Shown here: positions 27,101 to 37,345 of the stretch, one piece after another
How positions within the stretch are numbered: position 1 is the first letter of the stretch
Layout: the number at the start of each line of letters is the position of its first letter
From: Branchiostoma lanceolatum
Taxonomy: Eukaryota; Chordata; Leptocardii; Amphioxiformes; Branchiostomatidae
DNA: 64,000 nucleotides
Assembly (NCBI RefSeq): GCF_035083965.1
Contig: NC_089727.1
Location: forward strand, 12,219,501 to 12,283,500
Direction of reading: 5' to 3'
Program-made: the position numbers and the translations under genes
The notes under the pieces: model-generated
Told to the model about the DNA's origin: nothing
The model's input: only the letters and a program-made list of their open reading frames with translations
The model's database searches: none

Positions 27101-30100
27101 AGGCGGGTAGGATTGGAAGAAGGATTGGTATGAATGGATAGATGGAATGAAGGCAGCCAGATAGGAGGGAAGGACGGAATGAGTCATGGAGGGATAGATC
27201 TGTCATCTCAGTCTGGACACTTCGACAGCCCCAGTAAACCCTCATTTAGAGGCTCGTCCTCATTTAACCAGCATTTCTTCGCTGCTTGACCTGGTCCCAG
27301 GTTACTAGTATGTTTATTAACTGGCAGTCCTCCAGAATCAACTCCGTGAACTTCACCTCTGTTTGTGTTTCTACAAATGAGGAAAGGCAAACGGTGGACA
27401 GGCGCGGTCTGGCTTCACTTGACCCCTGTGCCCCCGGAGAACCGTCCATGTGTGCATCACGTGTTCACCTTCGACTAGCGGACACAAGTTACAGCAGTCT
27501 CCACCAGACTGTTTTGGTCGCTGAATCTTTTTAACGAGTTTGCTCAGTGCAAGGCGAGAGACCACTTCTAAGCACTAAACTACTTACTCAATGGTCACCA
27601 CATAACAAGACCCGAAGGCCACTTCAAGGTTACGGGTTCCATGAGTAGGACTGAGACAGCATCTCTTACATAATACGCGTACTAGCTGTCTATGAAATTT
27701 CGACAGATCGCCTTTTCTTGTCCCTGTACTTGATTCAGGTTCGGACCTTAGTTACAGTGCCAATTTGAAGGTGTCACATTCAATTGACCTCTACGCGCTG
27801 TATCCATTTCTTCAGTCTTGAACTTTCTGACCAGGGAAAACAGAAAATCCCCCCAGGTAAAGTAGCGAAAACCACAAAACCGTGAAGCGGAGAAAACTAT
27901 TAGTTCCGCGGACAAGTGGGGCGTTATTGGAGAGGGTTGGTGGTCCTGCCAGCGAGACAAAACACCGAGCCATCCTGCCACCAGTCAGACCTCCGGGCTC
28001 CGGGTGTTCTATCCACAAGCAGATGTTGTGATGGAAAATTGTAACGTTTTCTGTTATGGATCCTTTCTATTGTTAAGAAGATTGCCTGTCAGTAAGAAAA
28101 GCCCGGCCGGCCACATAAGTTGTGCGATCGTCGTACGATAACAAACTGAAGGCATTTTAGAGTAGTCGCGCATGTGTCCTGCGAAGCTTTGATTTTTTTT
28201 TATTTGATTTGATTTATTCGACTGTAAAAAGTACAGCCAGGGCTACCCAACTAGCCAAAGGCAAAGGCTATTACAAAGGGTTAGCCCTGCGAGGCTTTCT
28301 TGGTACGGAAAAGGTTGCCTTAGATTCTTGTCGGCGGTTAGCTCTGTAATAGACTAGGCCTACTTGGAAATTCTACGATATCAAAATCGTACGACGAACG
28401 AATGCGACCGTGCCGTAAAGTGGGGCTGAGAGAAAACGTTAGGATTTTGCACCTTACCATCTGCTTGGTGTTCTCTGTCTGTGACGCTGTTGACACACCT
28501 GGCCTGCTATTTTGTAAGGCTGGATTTAACAGTCCAAAAACTTGCCATGTGTCTTTTGTTTCAACACGTTGCTTCGGAATAAGATATCATTTACCCAAGG
28601 TTCTTGAATGTCAATGTTGACAGGTACAGGTCACTGGTGGAGGAACGCTCAGCCATTTTTGTCAACAGAGGGACGTTTGAGTTACTGTAACCGTTTAGAT
28701 TAAAAACACGTTTCATTTTTCCGCGAAGCTTGTGTTTCAACCCGCCCTTGGAAGTTGGAACTGTTGTTACTCCATTTGTTGCCAGATTCTTTGTTCGTCA
28801 GCTGTTTATTTGTTTGTTTGTTTGTTTGTATGTTTGTTTGTATGTTTTTGTTTTTTGTTTGTTTTTAATGGTCCCTTATTTTCGCTTCCTTACTGTGTAT
28901 TCACCTGAGGACGAAGTGATTATTTAGTTTAATATTGTGGAAATCCTGGATAAAGATTCCATCCAGACATTTCCTGGAGGATTTCTCGGCGTCGACAGAC
29001 ATGAAGCCACTGTTCACGGGAGCCCAGGTCGTGCGGGTACCGACTGTAGGTCAGACAGGGCTGGGGGTTTCAACCATCGGGAGATGATGAACTGTGAGAG
29101 GTACAGCCAGGGGTCAGGAGCTCGAGCTAATGGCTGCTAGTTAAATCTGCGAAGATGTACGCAGTTTTCAGCAGCATGTTTCTTCGCACTTGATGATGAA
29201 TGTGTACGTTCTCACGTTTCTAGTCTCTACCGGGAATGTGTAGGTTCTCATAGGACGGTGTCCCAATCTCCTTCGGGCTCGTGCAGAGGCTGAAGGCTGG
29301 GGAAATAGTAGCCGGCCAGTTCGTCCCCTATTTCAGTGACTCCTCTGGCAAATCATTCACCCTATTTGGCTAATTTCTACCTTTTTCAAGCCCCCAAAGA
29401 AGAGACTAGCGCTATAGCACCTTTGGCGAGACAGCGTCCATGTAGACTTGGTCCCATGTCCGCACCTAGGGTAATTACTATCGCATTGAGGTCACCTGAT
29501 TTGGCGTCGGGTGGCAGTCACTCCAGACCTCTGACCTTCAGCTTCATAAATTATAAAAGTATTCTAGCTTGTCTGCAAGTGCAGAGGTGGTGCACCGTAA
29601 ATACTAAATCATTATGATAGATAATTTACACTATCCCCGGGTTGATTAAGGCCTTAAGGGTCAACGGTATGAAGAAATGTCGCCGAATTTTCAACCGGCG
29701 TCACTACTGTCTTCGTCATGTGCGAATGACCAATCACTGAGTGCACGTGACCTTACAAACACGTGACATCAGTAGTCAGTCAAATGTGATAGGTCATTCG
29801 AACCTGATGAAGGCTGTTGTGCGGAGAGTCGAGAATTCGGAAATACCTGTTTATTGTGTTGAAGCATAGTTCAGTTACTTGCTATAAATAGGTACTTACG
29901 TTTGCAGTCCCCATACTCGTTCCTGTCCCAGCCGTAGCAGCAGTCGTACCTGGCCCCGTACCGACACAGCCCGTGTCCGACCTCGATCTGCTTCTGGGCG
30001 CGCAGCTTCTTCACCACCTTCGGGCTGGAATTTGAGTGGAAAACAGTCATGATTAGGGCAAATAAAAGCCTGTTAGCTTGTGTCACGCGGGTTTGATTTT

Positions 30101-33100
30101 CCAATCATGATCAGAATTTAACCATTCGGTCCAACAGAAAACACTGCGAACCTCCGATCTTCTTCATGATGAATGACCAATAATTTCGGACACTCGACCT
30201 TCGGATCACGTGATTCTAACGCTAGCTCAAATGTGGCTGACCCTGTCTCGGAGGTTAAACGACATGCAGTACAGGGGTTGTGGGAAACATTATTTTACTC
30301 CTATATATCATGGACTAGCACTGGTTAATTGTTTGTCAAGATAAAAGGTAATGTTGTTTCTCTCCTCCCCACTAAAAGTTTGACGATTCCGGCCTACTTA
30401 AGACGAAAGTCTTCAACCGGAAATCACATGTAGAGGAGGTTAGCATTGAGGCACAAATCTCTCTCTTGCTGACATTATGTACGTAAGACTGAATATCCTT
30501 GGTTATTGTACACGTACACACACACCGTGTCAGCACCAGATGGGAACCGTAGCATGCTAAAAGTTATTATCGCAGGAATGTTGAGAGACTTACAAGTGAC
30601 TTCCGACACAGTAGGCACATCAAAGGCGTCGCCCTGACAACATACGGACAACGCGCGAAGCTCAGACCTGGTGAATATGCTGGGCTTTATCTACTGGTGA
30701 AAATTACAGAGGCTTTAGGTTTCCAATTTCGTGTCACCACAAAATTACAGGGCGCGAACAGAAAATGAGAGGGTGAAATATAGCAGACATATGCTACGTC
30801 TCTTTTGTGGGAAATGAAAACAATTATCGGATTGTAAACACAAAACAGCGTGCGCAGTAACGAAGAGACTCTTCCATTTACTATTCAATGTCTGGTCTTG
30901 GTATTTCCGCTTACAGGAGCGCTAGGGAGGATTTCAGTTCAAGTTAGGTAATAACTGAACTAAAATTGGAAAGGGTAAAAGTCCTGGATATATATAATTA
31001 TCTTGACCGTTTTGAACGGAAAAGCCCAACTCACGAGAATCCCAGAGCACACTTGATCGAATAGAATCACATTCTGGCAAAGTGTCACCTATTCAATCTT
31101 TCCCAACCGTGAAATCAAAAGAACTAGAGTGCTGAAAACCAGATGGAAGGTTTCAGGGAGAGGTCCGAAACCAGCCACGACTTTAATGCGCGCCACAAAT
31201 CAATTTAAACGCCCGGTAGAATCTGAGATACGTTTTGACTGATGCGGGGAGCACGTGTAGGAGACGGGAGATGCCGGCGGGGAAATCCACAAACACTGGT
31301 CTGGGAATAACCGTCTGGGATGAAGCCATGTAACGTTACATAAATGTGCTTTTCAATGTCGATGTTTTTCTATGTTTCTGTTTGCAGTGTATAGAAATCA
31401 ATATTAGGACGTAAATCAGTCTTTATTCTTTAAAACAGAATGCACACTCATATTCCAAGCCATGCCGGTCAGTCATCGAGATATGTGTGGAAAATTCTAG
31501 CGACGACTTTACGACTACCAGTAACAGGCCTAGTAAATTCACGAGATACGTTTTGACTGAGAGTGAGGCATCAAGCAATAGGCCCCAAACTAAAGCGACA
31601 GACTAACTGTGATTGTCACTGTCCGTATGCTTTTCAGGCATTGTCTTTTTGCAGTGACTGAGCGAGTATTCGACTTGACATTTGCAATTTGAGGTCTGAA
31701 AGTAGGCCAGATGCCAAGGCAACTGTTCCAAAGGGTCCCGGCCTAGACTGGAAGGGAAAGTGTGTTTAAGTCTCCTTAATTAGATTTTTATCATTGTTTT
31801 GACATTGTATCCGATTTTGTCACTCGATTTTTTTTTCATACTTGTTAATTGCATTCAAGGTACGGTGTAGAAATTAAAGAAACGAAGTACGTAACGTTAG
31901 GGCCCGGCCACATACGTCGTACTGTACTATCGTCGAAGTCGCAGACTGAGGGAATTCTTGAGAGTACACACGTATCCTGCAAAATTCAGCTGTCCTTTGA
32001 CAGAAAAGGCTCTCTTAGATCCTTGTGGTCAGTGGTTCTGTCACAGCCTGCTTGAAAATTCTGCAACATCAAAATCGTACAACGAATGTGACCGGGCCCT
32101 TGGTGTAACCAATAGTAGCCTACTAGAGAAGAATGTGTTTTACTGGACATCATTGCTAGAGCCCCTTCCAGTCCACTGCCCAACAAATACACCGCCTGTC
32201 ACACATGTCTGCTCCCGTGTTTTGGTCCGGAGGAAAAACACCACTCCTCACCGTTTGACCGTGTTTATCTGGTGTTGGATCTGTTTGGGCTGTCTGTTTA
32301 GCCGCCCGGGCCTGACGGCGCACGTAAACAGAAGCGTGGTGGGTGTGATAACGTCGTGATGGATGGGTCTGCGGTCTGTCAGCCGGGTACACGGACGGAC
32401 GGACAGGCATAGCCGGCTGCTGGTCGTCATGGACATGTGAACCCCAAAGGAACACCGTTTCCACAATATTGGACAGTAAGCTCTTATGTCAAGGTCCCGT
32501 TTATTACGGTTGATGTATACTCCAAAGCAATAGCTGAGAACGAGGGGTGACTTGGCTCAAGAAGACCACCATTTGACGAGGTGCAGCCACAATCACACAA
32601 TGTAAAGTTGTGTGTAAAAGGGGGTTTTCTCTGTAGTAACTTTTGCTCAAAAATCTAATGTTTTAGGAAAATTTAAAAAGACGACGGTTGTCGGTTATTT
32701 TCTGGGATATTGAGCAGAACACGATCTTCGGGAAGCTCACGGGGGGAGGGGGCACGTGAGGATAACCAGACGCCATACAGGACATGCAATAATGAAGAGT
32801 GTGTCACGGTAATGAAAACGGATTATCCCTTAAGTCATGGACTGGCATTTAAGAGAATCAAAATATGAAGCCAGGATGAGGGTTCATAACAAGACCGGAT
32901 AGGTGTTTACACACACATATGCACCCGGCTTTCTGCTAGTGGGTCTATTTGGGTCTACGTCTTTGAAAAGGGTACTTTTCTTCTGACGTTTATTATAACG
33001 TTACACAGAACCGGTTTGACCTTTTGGGCTGCAAACTTACTCCTCCGTCGTGTTCACCCTCTTTCTAGTATTTGGTCAATTTGTACTATTCTATCAGGCT

Positions 33101-35442
33101 GACACTGTATCATAACAAAGACGTCGTAAGGCAGCAAGGAAATTCAAATGACAGTCGAGGATGTGTCGTTGCCTCCATAGCAGGCTCTATGGGCCTTGGA
33201 GGTGGTGGGGGGGGGGGGGGGGTCGCTTTTGATACTGTAACGTTACTTCTTTTTGTACTAGGTCATTTATGCAGCCGGCCCATAGAATAGATCATAATCG
33301 ACGGTCGGTTCTGTCATAGTCTTGCTGAAAATCTGACGAGAAAAAATGGTTCAACCAAAGGGCAAGGGGCGTCTTTGAACATGGTCATGGTCAACATGGA
33401 ACCTTTGTGTCAAACATCTAATGACATCTACGTGTGGTCAAGGTCAGCGGTTGTTTGAGTGGCGGGAAAGGCCGTGACCTGGAGCAGACAAATTGTAGTG
33501 TGTTCCGCCCACATAAATATTTATCCTGCCAGGACACACAACACTTGTGCTGTACAGCAACGACAGGCATAACACGAGCAAATGTATTTATTTTATCCGA
33601 TGATGGGACCAGTCTTTTGGAGAACGCCGTCTGGAACTCATTACACGGTTTCGTCGCGCTAATTCTACAAAGAGGTCGTACTCTGTATTGGGAGTGTTGT
33701 GTGATATTGTGTGGTGTATACTATAATAGGACCTACTTTACAAGTAGATACAATGCTTTCTCTGTTTCTGGTCGCCTGATTTTTTTCTCATTCAAACCCG
33801 TTCCAGAAAGACAGGAGTCGAGTCACAACATATGGAGAGCTTCACTCTCAAGAGCTGATTGGAGATTTTGATAAGAGGAAGTTTCATGCAAAACTCGTGT
33901 GTTCAGATTCACTGTTCAGAACCTTAACGGTCGGGAGGAGGGACCCCTGTCTAGTACTGCATCCCGTTTTTAGATCCCTCCACAGGACGACACTGGACGA
34001 ACTATAAACTATTAGTAAGAAGTGATGGCCGGGTCAGGGGGTTAATCCTCCCATGGATCAAGGGGGATTGAGGCCAAAAGTAGCAGATTAACAACTATAA
34101 CAACACGAGTTGAGTGGTGTTTATCTAAGCATTCAGGAGCGAGGAAATTAGCATTATTGTTTGTGGAAGAATGAAAACGGAGACGGTCATTGAAACAGAA
34201 CCACTCTATAAAGACTTCGCGTCCAAGTCTGCGAACTTTTCATCAATTCATGACTTATTGTTATTCATTTTCATTCCTATTGTATTCCATATTTTGCGTT
34301 TATCTAGACGTCTGTCAGCTGTAATGATATCACAAAAACTAAGCAGCAACAAAAGTTAGTCTTCCTCTCGCCACTTCAAGAAGGAACGTGAGCCGATGGT
34401 CTTAGCTGCCATGGGGCCTGTGTAATTGCTGTGGATCGAATTTCCCACACTTTAATGCACATGTACCAGTGGGGCTCTACTGGTAAATGAATCAGCATAT
34501 AGAATTTTTGTTGCTGTTGGTCGACGTGGTCGTGGTCTAGTACAGTGTGTATTGAACCATAGATAGAATACACTCCTGTTACCAAAACGTTTCAAAACAT
34601 AAAAGCCATTTATTTTTAACAAAACCGGTTGGAACTTTCAACATGATTTGTGTTTCATTTCCGTAAGTGAACTGCAGAATTAGAAAGAACCCCCAGAGCG
34701 ATACCAAATCTTACGAGATCCTTGAGTAGCTTAGGTTACTCCGTCCTTCAAACTGTTAACATGTCAGACGACGGAAACAGAACGAAGGCTTGTGTATTAG
34801 GTGTTTATTTCGCGACCAGACATTGTCTGGTTTGGAGTTCTTTTTAATTGGTGATAATGATTTTCACGGGAAAAGATGAATTAATTAATTGCCTTTGTTT
34901 AGCGCTACAATGAGAGACGAATCGTGTGAAGTGTCACCTTGCTGACAAAAGTTTCTGGACGTTGCCCGTGTTCTAGTCTACTTACACAGACGATTATTCA
35001 AATCAAATTCACGCCACAACTTCTATATGTCCATGTTTACAGTGTATTAATGCATTCAGTATCTGTTGATTGACTCATGGCTGATTTATTACATAAGAGG
35101 TTCCAGAAAGTAAAACTGTGCTCACGATCAACTATCGTTACATACTTGAAAGAAAAATAGAAATAAACAAAAACGCCTGTACATAACAAAAGACAGACAA
35201 ATGAAATACGAGCCTGACAAGAGCCGAGTTTACGGTACCGACTGGTAGTGACAACATTACACAAACACAGAACATCAAGCCGCGCTGAACACGTACCTGT
35301 AGTAAACATTGTTGGTGTAAGTCTTCCTGCCCCTTTTCGGGGACGACCGGCGGTGCTTTTTGTAGGGATGTCGTCTGGCCAGGCTGAGCTGCAGAACCAG
35401 CAGTAGAACGAGAAGGACTCCGCACACAGTGGCCGGTTTCAT
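12136..35442 (-). CDS. Secreted chimera: nephronectin/EGFL6-like EGF array + FAM171-like domain + sushi
   Basis: Seventeen exons, 5' to 3': 35442-35297, 30024-29900, 19750-19658, 18874-18752, 18393-18274, 18076-17942, 17496-17389 (donor uncertain), 16779-16631, 16235-16139, 15783-15649, 15490-15347, 15146-15015, 14611-14386, 13998-13881, 13405-13288, 13065-12874, 12185-12136. They sum to 2211 nt, 736 residues. Order: signal peptide (residues 1-22) and a very basic stretch; a nephronectin-type cysteine module ([14 protein letters not shown], 49-90); EGF1 ([12 protein letters not shown]); calcium-type EGF2 ([18 protein letters not shown]); EGF3; EGF4 ([18 protein letters not shown]); EGF5 of thrombospondin type ([15 protein letters not shown]); a beta-rich region about 284-620 with FAM171 hallmarks ([38 protein letters not shown]); sushi about 657-720 (VDCGVPQ to [11 protein letters not shown]); a short acidic tail. 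No transmembrane segment, MAM domain or RGD was seen, so it is probably an extracellular matrix or secreted protein. Family context: nephronectin and EGFL6 are integrin-binding matrix proteins; FAM171 proteins are normally membrane anchored. Confidence 0.8.
12548..12672. repeat. Poly-G run and foldback element
   Basis: A G16-17 tract at about 12549-12565 is followed by TGTCCCGTTTTCTTA and AAGCCAAACTTG, whose complements recur inverted (AAGAAAACGGGACA and CAAGTTTGGCTT) up to 12664. It lies in the last intron of the chimera gene. Confidence 0.65.
13540..13665 (+). mobile_element. Non-LTR retrotransposon 3' end (CR1/L2-like)
   Basis: A CTCGGGGCACGAACATACAA segment, then ATAAAGGTCTT and a (CATT)n tail, is typical of the 3' ends of CR1/L2-type elements, which end in short tandem repeats. 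No coding part remains. Confidence 0.4.
16500..16570 (+). mobile_element. Possible non-LTR 3' end fragment
   Basis: ACCTGTCGGGTATGTACAAC followed by AATAAATTTCTTCTTCTATT has the same layout as the 13.6 kb element (conserved stem, AATAAA, simple tail). Too short to classify. Confidence 0.25.
24578..24768. mobile_element. MITE, CGTCGTA-end family, copy 1
   Basis: It begins GCGCATTCACATTCGTCGTA and ends with the inverse (TACTACGAATGGGACCGCAC). Inner sequence matches the other copies in reverse (GACAGTTGAATT, CGACGATT). Confidence 0.5.
25437..25560 (+). mobile_element. SINE body fragment
   Basis: GACGTAAAGCCG...CCTCTGTACGTGAAAGA..CCAAAACACTTATCGA parallels the SINE body at 54350-54430. The tRNA-like head is missing. 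Confidence 0.45.
28108..28414. mobile_element. MITE, CGTCGTA-end family, copy 2, interrupted by a nested insertion
   Basis: Ends are GGCCACATAAGTTGTGCGAT / CGTACGACGAACGAATGCGA followed by CCGTGCC. The middle is split by an insert flanked by a 13-base direct repeat (28178-28190 and 28286-28298). Confidence 0.55.
28191..28285. mobile_element. Nested short retroelement with target-site duplication
   Basis: A T-rich start (GATTTTTTTTTATTTGATTTG) then CAGCCAGGGCTACCCAACTA lies between CCTGCGAAGCTTT and CCTGCGAGGCTTT, a 13-base duplication with one mismatch. A poly-T start suggests a minus-oriented SINE or LINE tail. Confidence 0.5.
28803..28866. repeat. (TTTG)n microsatellite
   Basis: Tandem TTTG/TTTGTATG units. 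Confidence 0.85.
30025..35296. other. 5-kb first intron of the chimera gene: no gene seen
   Basis: It contains a CGTCGTA-end MITE (31901-32098), a second fragment near 33291-33337, a poly-G tract (about 33209-33222) and otherwise unremarkable DNA. Frames at 31958-32359 and 33434-33871 run through repeats and show no domain. Confidence 0.55.
31901..32098. mobile_element. MITE, CGTCGTA-end family, copy 3 (best preserved)
   Basis: A 198-base element with ends GGCCCGGCCACATACGTCGT and ACGAATGTGACCGGGCC, near-perfect inverted repeats of about 20 bases. The inner segments GCAAAATTCAGCTGTC and CTTAGATCCTTGTGG recur in the 40.8 kb copy. Confidence 0.65.
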
Positions 35443-35791
35443 GGTCGCTAATAAAGGTCTCGGCCCAGTTGTAGTTGTATTGGCTTCACTCGCTCCAAAT
35501 GTGCAAGACCGTAGAGTCGTTCTCAGTTACAGGACGATTACAAAAACAGCCACTTTTCAACCCAACGACGTAGGTACACGCTTTACGAAAACACTCCCGC
35601 TGTGTGATTGTAGGAAGCTGAACTCAGACCGCAGGCCGGTTTCTTGTATCCGTCTCTCACGCCAGCTGCTCCCGTCTGGAAGGAGGTCCTCCTCTGGCAC
35701 GACTTGCCGGGTGAAGGAAGAACACGTGAAGAAACCTTGGCCCAGAATTCCTCTTAGATCAAGGTCTACTTACCAAGATGCAGTCTATACA

Positions 35792-35799
35792 CTTTTATA
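35792..35799 (-). promoter_or_regulatory. Candidate TATA box of the nephronectin/FAM171-like gene
   Basis: The minus strand reads TATAAAAG, about 350 bases upstream of the ATG at 35442. Transcription would begin near 35765, giving a 5' UTR of about 320 nt. Two splice-like signals, a donor at 35775 (CATCTTG/GTAAGT) and an acceptor just before the ATG (CTTTATTAG/CGACC), mean a spliced 5' UTR from a start further upstream is also possible, and the two readings compete. Confidence 0.3.
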
Positions 35800-37345
35800 G
35801 AAACAGGATCAAGCCACCCAGCGGCTATCTTGAATCCGACAGTAATACCTCCCGACTGAAACGACTTTCTACCACAGACCGCGTCCTCACGGGTACCGAC
35901 TGACCGCTTGTAGCGACGCTGTGACGGCTGGGGAGGGACCGGCCAAGATTCTAGAATACTTAGCCCCGCTTCTCTGTACAAGCTAGGTTCTCCTTCTTCC
36001 CGTCGGATCCGTTTTATGGACGAGATCTACTGAAGTGTTTCAGCTCGTAAAGAGGACTGAAGCTGCCGCTGTGTTCCCCGGGTCGTGGCAGCGAGAATGA
36101 GTTTCTCCGCACAGTTGAACGAACTCCCGCCCTCCCTGTGCGCCAGGCCGCCGATATGCTACCGGAGAAGGGCTAGTCCACTATACGTAGAGGGGAGGTT
36201 CAACAATGTATCGTCGGTATTGAAAAAAAAAAAGAAATTGAAAATTGGTGATATACTTGTACCATAAATAGTTTCTTCTATCTAACGAAGTAAGGACATA
36301 CTTCTTTGCTATCTTCATTGTCGAGATTAAGGAAATGGATGGTAAATGGCATTACGTGTCCGACTTCAGCGGACCTGCTCGTCGGTAGCCTGGAGGCCAG
36401 ACTGCAGCCAGGCTTCGTCTCCAGGGCCAACATGCCCCAATGGAAACTTTCTCTTGCAATTGGCTCCCCTGAGGAACGCCTTGAGCCACGGTTTTCCTGA
36501 CTACAATCTGGCTTCCAGGCAATTCGCAAACTTGTGGGTTTCTTCTGTGTCATTTTCAAGCTCAAATGAGCCGTCAAAGTCTATGAGAAGGGGTACTTCA
36601 CAATATTTGAGGGTACGTAAGAGAGCGGTGCGAAGGCTAACCCGCAGAAGTCTGAGAACAGGGCTAAAAGTACGCCATGTGTGTACAACCTGCCATGTGT
36701 TCGCCACACTGTAAGGAGGACGTCTCGACTTCGTCAGTCACAATGCCAAAGGTCTAACATTAGCACCCACCCACCAAAATAACCCGGCTGACATTCGTTC
36801 ACAAATATGGGAGGTCTGGCAGTCTCAAGTTAAGTACCAGTCTCTTTGCGCTACTATAAGTGCTAACCTCAAACGTATTCCAACTACAATGTATTTGTAT
36901 AAACCACCACTTAAATAAGATGTTGATATCTGTGTACTTTTTAAAATCTGTTACCTTAAAGCGGCATCTTGCGATATAGCTTTGTACAGCATATTTTGGA
37001 GCGAACTGAAAATTTACCAGTCGAATAGGAGGAATACTAATATTAATAACTACATTGTATAACTATCTTCAGAAAAAAAGACAAATAAAACGACTACACG
37101 TGTACATGGACATTTTAGTTTTGCACTACCTCGCTAACTGGGATCTCCAGATCCAGAATTACGTATACCGTCGATCGATCTATGTTCGAACGGAGCGCTT
37201 CCCATAATGCATTCGACGCGTCCTAAATGGTGTTCTAGAACATACAAAAATCGTTCCGAGTGTATCCATGGCGATACAAATAGTAAACAAACAAACAACT
37301 GTTACTGACATCGGACTAGTTTAGTGTATCGTAGAAACGCCGGAG
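35800..37345. other. Intergenic region between chimera gene and PLA2-like gene
   Basis: It holds a foldback element at about 36386-36520 (GCCTGGAGGCCAGACTG / CAATCTGGCTTCCAGGC). No coding frame is convincing. The PLA2-like promoter should be in the right part. Confidence 0.45.
36386..36520. mobile_element. Foldback element (AGCCTGG ends)
   Basis: TAGCCTGGAGGCCAGACTG on the left is mirrored by CAATCTGGCTTCCAGGC on the right, with about 100 bases between. Confidence 0.5.

Larger units (their letters stand above)
19751..29899. other. 10-kb second intron of the chimera gene: transposon-rich, no gene seen
   Basis: It separates the nephronectin-type cysteine module from EGF1. It holds foldback-end motifs (ATCTCCAAGCAGATG at about 21410), at least two MITEs with CGTCGTA ends (24578-24768 and 28108-28414), a SINE body fragment (about 25437-25560), GGAT/GATA-rich DNA (26950-27200) and a (TTTG)n run (28803-28866). 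Frames of up to 124 codons (20823-21197) show no recognisable domain. A GC-rich patch at 22235-22459 encodes a short Cys-containing stretch on the gene strand but lacks clear splice sites. Confidence 0.6.

Noticed and set aside
33209..33222. Poly-G tract as a G-quadruplex regulatory site
   Set aside because: An uninterrupted G run deep in a repeat-rich intron; simple slippage is the plainer explanation.
33434..33871. A 145-codon frame on the plus strand in intron 1 of the chimera gene
   Set aside because: Low-complexity and repeat-like stretches, no family resemblance, lies in transposon-rich DNA.
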